From Phialocephala subalpina (Eukaryota; Ascomycota; Leotiomycetes; Helotiales; Mollisiaceae): a stretch of DNA of 64,000 nucleotides. The stretch is from NCBI GenBank assembly GCA_900073065.1, contig FJOG01000038.1:151243-215242 (forward strand), in the 5' to 3' direction. Positions 22,391-31,365 of this stretch are shown here, piece by piece (the first letter of the stretch is position 1; each line of letters starts with the position of its first letter). The notes below the pieces were generated by a model. The model was not told the DNA's origin. It made no database searches and saw only the letters and a program-made list of their open reading frames with translations. The position numbers and the translations under genes were made by a program.

Positions 22391-23671
22391 TTATAGATCT
22401 TTGTGTTTCTCCTGATATTGTCTTAGTAGTTCTTTGCCATAGTCATTTCCATTCGGGGTCCTGATAAGTGTATGAATGTGGAACGGACGAGGTTCCTTGT
22501 TCGTAAGAAACACACCCGAGTGATGGTCAAACTCGAGCATAGTGACAGGAGAGTGTATCTTGTAATAAAAGACATCTTCCACCCCCCACCCCCCAATCCA
22601 ACAGAAGTACGTCTCACTCCAATATTTCTCAATTTCAACAATCTTTTGTCTCAACGAATCTTCCGGCAAAAACTCAAGAGTCAATCGCACAATCTTCCGT
22701 ACAGTTTGTTGAACGTCAGATGGAAATTCGGATACCAGAACCCCTTCATAAGGAATTACTCGATTATCCTGGAATGCACCGCCGAGATGTCTTTGGTCTG
22801 CTCGATGAAATCGCCATTCAGGCATTGCTTCAGCTTTGAGACTGTCGTAAATCTGGACCTTCGCCTGAATAGAAGGCTCTAAAGCTGCCATGACTTCCAT
22901 TCCTGCTGCCTCTTGAGCCTCAAACAAGCACAATCCTTTGTCTGGCCCATCATCCACGACATTGGGTTCAGCGCCCATGAACACGGGGGAAATGACCTGT
23001 TGTGACGCCAGAACAAAACAGTTGAGACATAAGTGGTGCCCAGTCAATTGCCATCCCCAAGGAGCAGCCGTAGATGGTTTCCCAAAAATAGAAATATTGT
23101 AGGATTTCGCGTTCAGCACTCCGGGAGCCTCGACAATGCTGCCGAGGAAATGGTTGACTTTCATACATCCAGCAACTTTTGCATAGCCTGATGGCGATAG
23201 ACTGGCTTTCAAAAGTTCATGTACGGCTTCCACAAACTCGTTCGAGGTTTCTTCCAATCTCAACCCATGTCTAAAGACGTAGAGCTCGGGGTTCGCCCAA
23301 GCTCGCCATTCTTTTGCGTCGATATCATGCTGAATCGCAGCCAGCTGATCTGATGATAACTGGGTAAGCATGTTCTCAGCTGCTGCAACCATTGAGTGTG
23401 TTGTGGCTGAAGGTTTTGTTGAAGGCTCAAATAGCTTGAAGAGGTCCTCGCGTTTTGTCCCATCAGTGGTGATCCCTTTGAACGGCTGGTTCAGTTTCTC
23501 TCGCCATTGAGCTGTCCAGTTGCCTACGAATGGGTCGGCGGCAAGACGATCTTGGAGCCACTCATAGGTATTGGCTCCCGCCAGAAACTTTTTGGAGAAT
23601 CTCGGGTAGGTTTCGTCGGGAATGAACTGTCGATATGGTGAAAGCGCTTCGCTGCTGGCGTCACTCATCAT
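22391..23671 (-). CDS. DUF3500 family protein
   Basis: Single exon of 426 residues, start MMSDASSEALSPYRQ (either of two adjacent ATGs). The family core is clear: PWGWQLTGHHLCLNCFVLAS, VISPVFMGAEPN, FDHHSGVFLTNKEPRPFHIH and RTPNGNDYGKELLRQ. The conserved His residues (HH in the first and third blocks, HIH) could bind a metal, but that is inference. The function of DUF3500 is not known to me. It is divergent from the hydrolase-fold gene at 24309 and shares a promoter region holding operator-like site 5. It is therefore likely co-regulated with the aromatic pathway. Confidence 0.9.
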   Translation of the reverse strand: MMSDASSEALSPYRQFIPDETYPRFSKKFLAGANTYEWLQDRLAADPFVGNWTAQWREKLNQPFKGITTDGTKREDLFKLFEPSTKPSATTHSMVAAAENMLTQLSSDQLAAIQHDIDAKEWRAWANPELYVFRHGLRLEETSNEFVEAVHELLKASLSPSGYAKVAGCMKVNHFLGSIVEAPGVLNAKSYNISIFGKPSTAAPWGWQLTGHHLCLNCFVLASQQVISPVFMGAEPNVVDDGPDKGLCLFEAQEAAGMEVMAALEPSIQAKVQIYDSLKAEAMPEWRFHRADQRHLGGAFQDNRVIPYEGVLVSEFPSDVQQTVRKIVRLTLEFLPEDSLRQKIVEIEKYWSETYFCWIGGWGVEDVFYYKIHSPVTMLEFDHHSGVFLTNKEPRPFHIHTLIRTPNGNDYGKELLRQYQEKHKDL

Positions 23672-23995
23672 GAGATCGGTTGAGAGTTGAAATTCACGAC
23701 AGCCGGGTCGTTGTTGATGATGGTGAATATACAGGTAAGATGTAATTCAACCATGAAGATGGTCTCCCAATATTGTCCTCTTTAGACTATTGACAATGGA
23801 TGTCTTGGAAGCGTTCCGGGGTCACGGGATCCGCCAGAATGTGTCAGTGAGCAACAACCCTTGGTCTCTCCATGGCCGGATCGTGCTCAATCGACGACCC
23901 CCATTCTTCAATGCCAACGGCTTACCCCAAAGGCCCAGTTTTTCATTTGCCGTAACAGACTTTGTCTTGTGGAGTCCTGATCGTCGGGATTTTCG

Positions 23996-24013
23996 TCGGC
24001 TTTACCCCAATAT
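23996..24013 (+). promoter_or_regulatory. putative cluster operator, site 5 (divergent promoter)
   Basis: Reads TCGGCTTTACCCCAATAT. It sits between the divergent DUF3500 and FAH-family genes, about 325 bp from the first and 296 bp from the second. A degenerate copy with one base fewer, ACGGCTTACCCCAAAG, lies about 75 bp upstream near 23917. Confidence 0.65.
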
Positions 24014-24308
24014 CCTGGTCCCTTTAAGCGAATCGGTGGCGGGGGCGACTAGCGAGAAAGGGGGGAGGTGGAGCCGAAGCCGAAGTCTTTCACATTTTGG
24101 ATTCCAACATATTCGTGGCAATCGCGTAATAGTTGAGCAGCAATAGGACTCTTTGATCACGAGGGAAATAGAGCCTTGAAGCACGCTAGGTTCTCCGGAA
24201 ATATCCACGCGGGGTAGCCTCCGGATACACGTTGCCATAATATATCGCATCTTGAGAGAGCAATACCTTGATTTACAGCCCATTTAAAACACCATCGGAT
24301 ACACCAAG

Positions 24309-25375
24309 ATGCATTTTGAACGTCTTATTCGGTTTATTGATGAAAATGGGGATCGCCACTTTGGCGAGCCATTGGTCTCCTCTCCAGAAGAGTTGCAAGA
24401 GCGTTTAAACAAAGGAGTCTTGAAAGCCCGCGCGTTGCAAGGGCTGGAAGGAGGAAGATGGCTGAACTTCGAGGCTGCGCGTCCGAAAGATCCTGAGGAA
24501 CTTCTGTCAGTCAAACAGCTTATTGGTCCTTTGGATCCAGAGTACATCCCGATCATTCGCTGCATCGGTCTGAACTACATAAAGCATAGTAAGGCAATAC
24601 CTTACATCTGTTTCAGTAGTCTTCGACGGCTTCAGACTGACGTAAATTTAAAATAGTTGAGGAAGGTGGACGCAAACCGCCACCATACCCCTCGGTCTTC
24701 ATCAAGCCATCAGCATCAACAGCCGGGTGGAATGACGATATTCCTATTCCTACGCTCGCCCAGAATGCTCAACTTGATTATGAAGGAGAACTGGTATGAT
24801 TGTCTTTTTCAAGATAGGACTTACTAGCTAATAAACATCGAACTTACAGGCAATCGTGATTGGAAAGGATGCAAAAGACATCACTGCTGAGAATGCTTTG
24901 GAATACATCGCGGGTTACACCACGGCGAACGACATCTCAGTGCGCAAATGGCAACGAGACCCAGCGTTTGCCGGAGTAGTTCCGCAGTGGTGTTTCTCCA
25001 AGGGCTTCGATGCGTTCTGCCCCCTAGGACCTATGATCGTCTCTCCCAAGGTCAGAATCAAGATCTAATAGACTGAGAAAGATATCTAATCCTGAACAGC
25101 TGCTTGGTGCCGCCGACAACCTTCCTCTCAAGACGCTTGTAAATGGCGAGGTAAGGCAGGACTCAAATACTTCTGATCTCCTGTTTGGCGTTCGCAAGAT
25201 TGTTAGTTTCTGCAGTCAAGGAACTACTTTGCAAAGAGGTTCTATAATTTTGACCGGCACACCTTCGGGGGTCGCAATGGGTATGGCAATTCCTAAATGG
25301 TTACAACATGGTGATGTGGTTGAGGTGTCGATTGGGGGTATTGGAAGTATTAAGAACAGGATAGTGTTTCAATGA
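24309..25375 (+). CDS. fumarylacetoacetate hydrolase family enzyme
   Basis: Four exons: 24309-24588, 24657-24793, 24850-25050 and 25100-25375, about 297 residues. The N-terminal domain begins MHFERLIRFIDENGDRHFGE. The catalytic fold shows CIGLNYIKH, PSVFIKPSAS, the metal ligand region LDYEGELAIVIGKDAK, GYTTANDISVR, SKGFDAFCPLGP and ILTGTPSGVAMG. Asp/Glu ligands (DYEGEL, NDIS) are kept. Members cleave or isomerise acylpyruvates and ring-cleavage dienes (for example 5-carboxymethyl-2-hydroxymuconate isomerase-type reactions). The size matches those short forms rather than true fumarylacetoacetase of about 420 residues. It probably acts late in the pathway. Confidence 0.92.
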
Positions 25376-25622
25376 GCAATATTGCGGAGAAGCGCTAGAT
25401 TCTAGTAAATAAGAGAAAGGAAATCTATGGCGAGTTTTATCTGAGCTTCAGTGAGTTCTTAGTCCTACACCTGTTCTATAGGTTACTATTGCTACTAGGC
25501 TAGGACTTGAATCCTAGAAGTCTTTTTGTCACTTGGTAGGTATTAAAGAGCTTCCGAAAGACCTTGGAAAGATGGTTTAAAGACTTATAACTTTTTATAG
25601 AAATGCTTCCCTATTCAACCAT

Positions 25623-26594
25623 TCAATAGACATTCTTGTATTGCAGAGCCTCCTCAAGCTTCTCCATCTTCACTTGCAGTACCTTGATCGCGGTCAAAGG
25701 CTGAGCCCTAGGTCGTAAAGAGCCTTGAGGATAGGCCAAGACATCCAGAATCGTCTTCTTCACCTGCTCGGGGAATGATAGCTCAGAAGTTGTTTTATGG
25801 TCATCGCTGCTGCGGTAGTAGACCACGAGAGTTTTGAGGTTGACCAGTTCTCGAACGATCTCTACCAGGCTTACATCCCAAGGCCGTTCACCTACTTGTA
25901 ATGAAGGCGCACCTCGACTTGCCCATGATTTGTTCGCTACAAATGCAATGTTGTGAACCTTGGTGTATTCGTCCGGGGATTGAAAGGTGTGTTTCAAGAT
26001 ACGTACCAATATCATATCTCGCTCCCAATCAATCCAAGCTCTCCTCTGGTTTGCTCCCGATTCCTCGAATGTTTCATCGAATGCCTTGCTGCGGGATCGG
26101 TGCGAGCCAGCAAATCCAAGCTGATATCGACCCAAAGCTATCTGCCTGCTTTCGCTGCAGACGTATAAGGCCGCTGGTCCTCTTGGGGTCTTCATGATGT
26201 ATTTTTCAAGGTTGCCTCTCCGTGATGCGAATGGATCAACGGCGTCCGGGTCATCTTTGACAGAGTCTTCTATCACTCGCCGAAAATAAGGTAAGGCCCA
26301 GAAAGGTGTTGGACTCAAGTCGGGATGCACGCCTTCGATGACGGTGAATGTCACAACGTTGGCACATGTGGGTATTGGACGCTCACCCCAAGCGAAAACC
26401 TTCCACGTTGGGTATGAACGGTTGAAGTGACGTCTGGTGAATGTTCTCTGCTCGTAGGCAGTCAAAATTCGGGGTTCAAGGCTGGCTTCCCATATCTTCC
26501 GTTGCAACTCAAGAGGAAGTCTTGGGAAAAGATGGAATGTTCGTTGTGGTAGCGCGACGGTTTCGTTTGCTGAAGTGTTCGTTGATGAAGACAT
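25623..26594 (-). CDS. 2EXR domain protein
   Basis: About 323 residues from the ATG at 26594 (MSSSTNTSANETVALPQRTF). The frame is open to 26867, but the extension is low in complexity and less likely. The N-terminal 2EXR motif is FHLFPRLPLELQRKIWEASL followed by EPRILTAYEQ. The later ALYVCSESRQIALGRYQLGF is the usual second block. These proteins are very common in Pezizomycotina and have no assigned role. The last 90 residues are rich in charged residues and may be helical. Confidence 0.8.
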   Translation of the reverse strand: MSSSTNTSANETVALPQRTFHLFPRLPLELQRKIWEASLEPRILTAYEQRTFTRRHFNRSYPTWKVFAWGERPIPTCANVVTFTVIEGVHPDLSPTPFWALPYFRRVIEDSVKDDPDAVDPFASRRGNLEKYIMKTPRGPAALYVCSESRQIALGRYQLGFAGSHRSRSKAFDETFEESGANQRRAWIDWERDMILVRILKHTFQSPDEYTKVHNIAFVANKSWASRGAPSLQVGERPWDVSLVEIVRELVNLKTLVVYYRSSDDHKTTSELSFPEQVKKTILDVLAYPQGSLRPRAQPLTAIKVLQVKMEKLEEALQYKNVY

Positions 26595-26867
26595 CGCTGC
26601 CGAATGGAAGATTGTGTCCGAAAGTTCGCGAGCTGTTTGCGTAGTCGAAGCTGAAGGTCGTGCAATTGTTGTCAGAAGGATTGTTTGACGAAGTGGGAGC
26701 ATTTGTTGGTTGTTGGTTGTTGGTTTTGGAGCGGAAGCTGCGGTGTAATTATGATGCATTCGAGGGTTTCGTGAGGTCGAGTTGATGTCGGGGAAAGGAT
26801 GAACCAAGTAACTTGCAGTGCAGCATGTTTGCCCTGTTTGTATCTCTTGTAGCTGGACTTGTATCAC

Positions 26868-27482
26868 CCTTCTCCTTCAATTTCTTTGTGGCCTCGTGGA
26901 TAGCTCGTGACACGATCGTGATGTTGCTGCTGGTCCCCAGCCTTGGCAAAATGCTGGAAGGCTGACGCCGAATGATTTGACAGCTTCAGCGGGCATCAAG
27001 CGGTGAGATCCTTCCATGCATCACCAACCTCTCCAGGACCGGAGGGTTTTCAAGACACCATCACCGTCCACTCTCCACGCATAACTCAAATAAAAGTTGC
27101 AAAACACAATGATCCGATGAACAATTCATGCAAAACAGCCGCAATTCAAAATCATTGCGAAATTCGTTCATCCTGAAGCAAAAATAGGTTATTTTGAAAC
27201 TGTCGAACCACCCTGTTGGAACAGCAGGCTGTCCCACCATTGGTCAAAGCTTGTCTGAGCCACCGACATGGGAGCTCCACGGCGCAGCTGCAGGAGGTAC
27301 ATGAAGGCACCGACCTCCACATTTTGGGCGTGTTGTCAGACTTCTGTTCTTGCTCCTTGAATTGCTGTGTTTGTGTCGTCTGAAAAGTTGGGATAATTGC
27401 GAAGAGAAGAGAAAAGGGGCCAATCCGAGACTACGAGAATAGCGCAAGGCTGGAAAGACGAGGCTGAACGGAAAGGGAAAAC
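26868..27482. other. intergenic, no gene seen
   Basis: Lies between the divergent 2EXR gene and the gene interrupted by the first gap. No motif-bearing ORF. Confidence 0.35.
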
Positions 27483-28756
27483 ATGGCGAGTCACCACCAA
27501 AGAACGAGTTCAGTACCCCACGTACGACNNNNNNNNNNNNNNNNNNNNNNNNNNNNNNNNNNNNNNNNNNNNNNNNNNNNNNNNNNNNNNNNNNNNNNNN
27601 NNNNNNNNNNNNNNNNNNNNNNNNNNNNNNNNNNNNNNNNNNNNNNNNNNNNNNNNNNNNNNNNNNNNNNNNNNNNNNNNNNNNNNNNNNNNNNNNNNNN
27701 NNNNNNNNNNNNNNNNNNNNNNNNNNNNNNNNNNNNNNNNNNNNNNNNNNNNNNNNNNNNNNNNNNNNNNNNNNNNNNNNNNNNNNNNNNNNNNNNNNNN
27801 NNNNNNNNNNNNNNNNNNNNNNNNNNNNNNNNNNNNNNNNNNNNNNNNNNNNNNNNNNNNNNNNNNNNNNNNNNNNNNNNNNNNNNNNNNNNNNNNNNNN
27901 NNNNNNNNNNNNNNNNNNNNNNNNNNNNNNNNNNNNNNNNNNNNNNNNNNNNNNNNNNNNNNNNNNNNNNNNNNNNNNNNNNNNNNNNNNNNNNNNNNNN
28001 NNNNNNNNNNNNNNNNNNNNNNNNNNNNNNNNNNNNNNNNNNNNNNNNNNNNNNNNNNNNNNNNNNNNNNNNNNNNNNNNNNNNNNNNNNNNNNNNNNNN
28101 NNNNNNNNNNNNNNNNNNNNNNNNNNNNNNNNNNNNNNNNNNNNNNNNNNNNNTCACACACCCTCTTCCTCCTCTGCCATTATCCGATATCCATATCCCT
28201 CCTCCACCACGGTTATCGATCACGACGCAAATACCCTATCGCGATGATCCCTCCGAGGAAGATGAAGAGGAGCTTCTATCCGCACGATCGCCTTCCCAAC
28301 CTCCTCGTTATGAACCGATGTACGATTACCTCCGCTCTCGAGCTGCTTCTTTAAATCTGCAAGTTCCGCCAAACACCTCGTTGAGCTTGAATCTGCCGAC
28401 ATCGACAGAAGAGCCATACCGAGACGAACCATTCGTAATCACGATTGTGGATGAAGTGGTGGAGGGAGAATTACCACCGCCGAGTTATAATGAATTGTAT
28501 CGACAGAATGAGATTGAAATGGAGACGTTGATGCGGGAGTTTGAGATTGATGGGACGCCGGCAGAGCAGACGGAGGAGATTTGTAAATGGGTTGTTGCGA
28601 TGCTTTTAGTTGCCTTGACGGTGGCTTGTGTTGGGACGGTATGTGTTCTGTTCTTGGATGAAATACGTGGGTGGATGAGTGCTAATTTGTGTACAGGCGT
28701 TCAATTGGGGAAGACCGAGTTGCCATTGGCCGAATAAAGGGACGTGGAATTGTTGA
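27483..28756 (+). CDS. PPxY-containing tail-anchored membrane protein (gap inside)
   Basis: The 5' end is proposed at MASHHQRTSSVPHVR (27483), just before the 625-base gap; the link over the gap is an inference. After the gap the frame reads PPLPLSDIHIPPPPRLS, an acidic stretch, PPRYEP, then ELPPPSYNELY. Thus there are two PPxY motifs. A C-terminal helix follows (VVAMLLVALTVACVGT). Removing an intron from about 28640 (GTATGTG) to the TACAG at about 28697 gives the tail AFNWGRPSCHWPNKGTWNC. That tail closely matches the tail of the gene at 53036. PPxY motifs bind WW domains, as in Rsp5/Nedd4 ubiquitin ligases, so an adaptor role is possible. Confidence 0.6.
27529..28153. other. assembly gap (625 N)
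   Basis: Unresolved bases. ORFs spanning it are artefacts of reading through N. Confidence 0.99.
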
Positions 28757-29427
28757 TATACCCTGGGCATAGAAATGAAAGGCGTTTGGAATATTGGAGT
28801 TTTGGGATTGGAAGGCAGGGTGGGAGCGATGTGACTTCGAGGTTATTGGATTGGAAACGGATATCAGAAAGAAGACTTGGAAAAGCCATATATGTTGTAC
28901 ATACGAGAATTCCACACATTTGGCTCCAGTTCTTTCCATTCTCCCCTCACGTCCCGAACTTTGGAGGGCAGAGGAAGTGTGGGCTCAAGAGCTGAGTTCG
29001 AGAGAGCGGAGAAGTACGACTTCAAGATACGACTTTGGACAGAAGAAGGCACCACAGCAAAAGAGGGAAAAAAAAATCCGAAGTGGCCAAAGGGAGGGTT
29101 GAAGAAGACGAGGAAGAAGAAAGCAGAAACATTTGAGAGAAGAGAGTACGCGAACAGGAAGTGACATTTGGGAGGAGGCAACGTAGAAGCTGAACCTGAG
29201 TGTGTAGGGGGAAGGAAAGAATCGGGATCGAACTGCCTCCGCTTTCAGATGAGATGAAACCAAAACGACTCTCTAGTACCTTCTGATCATGATAAAGTAC
29301 AATTCCTTTTCCTTTCATCCAACGCCGTCTAACAAACTCCATATAGTACATCCAGCCTAGCCCACCTCTCAATACGCCAATCCTTCAAAATCCTTCCACA
29401 TCAACACCGACCATTCTCGAAATGGAG
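28757..29427. other. intergenic, no gene seen
   Basis: Purine-rich plus strand between convergent small membrane protein genes. The overlapping ORFs here have no motif. Confidence 0.35.
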
Positions 29428-29990
29428 TTACGCAACTTCATCCTGACCCGAGTGGTTGTTCTTTCTCTCAATTCCACCCAAAGTCTGATCCGCCGCTCTG
29501 TGTCGAACTCCAATGTCGCCCAACTGGATATCCACTACCACCACGTCGGCATCATTGGAAGATCCTGTCGACGTTGTGCTTGAAGGGTCGTTCATTGAAG
29601 GTAGCGTACCGTCAACGGCTTCCAAGGTTTCGTCCTCGAGACCGAGGGTTGTTTGAATGATGTCGCTGAAATGCTCCATGAAGAGTTCGCGGCGGCTTGG
29701 GGCGGAGAGGACGTGATCTTGAGTTGTTCTTGGCAGATCGGCAGATTGGGGACGGCGTGTTCGGACATGATGTGTGGGAAGAAGGACGCCGATGAGTTCT
29801 TCTGTGAAAGGGGGTTAGGTCGAGTGAAGGGAGTTGGAGGAGGGGCAGACATACCATCAAATTGTCGTGCAGGGCGACGATACTTCTTCCAGATGAAAGC
29901 GATACTCACGACAATCATGATGACTCGGTAGACGACCGTAGCTATGGCAGCGGGTGTCCAGACAGATTGCAGATCTGCTTGGTCCGACAT
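29428..29990 (-). CDS. small N-terminally anchored membrane protein
   Basis: Two exons give about 170 residues: MSDQADLQSVWTPAAIATVV to RRPARQFD, then after an intron (GTATGTCTGCCCC to TTTCACAG) ELIGVLLPTHHVRTRRPQSA onward. A single helix (AAIATVVYRVIMIVVSIAFI) near the N-terminus is followed by a basic stretch (WKKYRRPAR). The long cytosolic tail ends with a Ser/Thr/Asp-rich segment. No family recognised and no PPxY motif. The splice is supported by phase and by consensus sites. Confidence 0.55.
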
Positions 29991-30606
29991 TGTCAAGGAG
30001 GCTGCTGTGGGGTATATCTAATATTTTCGGTTTGTGAATGCAGTTTTTGGGGAAACGGATGCAAAGAGAAGCTGTATGACGATTTGAGAAAAAAGAGGGA
30101 CACCTGCAATGGAATTCGGGAGCTTCATATACCACAGCGTAGAAAACATGGCGACGTTCTGATAGGGAAAGATCTTTGGCATGGCCTTGAAATCGCCAAC
30201 AGCAGGATTCGAGTGAAGAGCGTCGCCGTGACCCAAGTCAATTTGAGAAAGAGAAGAGACGGGAGCTGAACGTGGGCTATTGCGAGAAGAATCATATGTC
30301 AAGGCGATGCCCTGAGTGCTGGCAATCAACGAGGCTGGACGAAGAAAGAGGATGTGAGTGGCACATTTCGGCTGGAAAAGCATCGACGGGTAGCTAATAC
30401 GAGAGTCCCGTGAAGCCTGATGACGAAAACCCTATTCAGCGAAACAGTGCTTGAAAAACACGGCGACGCTCTCCACGCTCTCTCCTTCGGACGCTGTTCC
30501 ATCGATGGATGATGCACACCCTGAATCTTACGGTGAGAATCCATCGACGGGGTTGGTCAGCAAAATACGGCGAAGTCTCGGGATGAAAGTCTAACCTTCT
30601 CAATGG
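29991..30606. other. intergenic, no gene seen
   Basis: Short ORFs only. Ends at the 17-bp minisatellite. Confidence 0.35.
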
Positions 30607-30674
30607 GTGTCTACCCTTCTCGAGTGTCTACCCTTCTCGAGTGTCTACCCTTCTCGAGTGTCTACCCTTCTCAA
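30607..30674. repeat. 17-bp minisatellite, four units
   Basis: Unit GTGTCTACCCTTCTCGA repeats at 30607, 30624, 30641 and 30658. The last unit ends TCAA instead of TCGA. A degenerate fragment (aaccttctcaatggg) precedes it. Confidence 0.95.
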
Positions 30675-30983
30675 GTGTCATTGACGTGTTTTTTCAACGC
30701 CATCTCTTCAGATAAAACTCGCTGAAATAAACCCCTCTGCGGCAGGCCAGCACGCGTCTGCAACTCTAATTCTTGGCGGCCTCGGCAGACCCTAGAACCA
30801 GGGTAATCATCCCAGTTCAGTGGACTGTTCAGTTCAGCGTGTGTATGCTGAGGGCCCACCCGCTAGACCCCAGGCCAGACACTGCACCAGGGACATTCGG
30901 ATTGGGGCCTCGATGCCGTGCGAGATGTATCCGTCCCCCCCACATTCGTGATTGGAGGAAATGATTGCCTGCCACCAACCACA

Positions 30984-31134
30984 GATGCATCGCCTTGACA
31001 GGTCCGAGGGAACCTGATGCATCGCCTTGACACGTGCGAAGAATCAGATGCATCGCCTTGAGTCGTAGAAGATTACTCTGTGGCTTGCATAACCGAGAGG
31101 TGATGAGCCACCACCTCATTCAAGGCGATGCATC
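30984..31134. repeat. GATGCATCGCCTTGA boxes: three direct, one inverted
   Basis: The 15-mer occurs at 30984, 31016 and 31047 on the plus strand, at 32- and 31-bp steps. It occurs inverted at 31120-31134. Its first eight bases, GATGCATC, are palindromic. The group is 230-380 bp upstream of the C2H2 gene start and may be regulatory. Confidence 0.9.
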
Positions 31135-31365
31135 CCTAGCAAGGCCCTGCCTCGCCATATCATACATAACTCAACGGTCTACCAGTCGCTGCTAGAAACT
31201 CCTCAGAGCAAGAAATTAACTGTACGGACTTGAAAATTGCTATTGGTTGCGAAACAGCTTAAAGTGACTTCAACTTCATCTTGTCTGATCGACTGTACCT
31301 TCATATTAGGCCAGACGTGAGAATCGACAGCGAGTTTCTTGAGGCAGCGGGATATCAATACAACC

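Noticed and set aside
23917..23932. Sixth operator copy, ACGGCTTACCCCAAAG
   Set aside because: One base short in the spacer; not counted, although it may be a decayed or weak site.
27244..28223. Long ORFs over the first gap in both strands
   Set aside because: Created by reading through N; only the flanks were considered.
30607..31134. CRISPR array
   Set aside because: Repeats have no spacers of even length and the genome is fungal.
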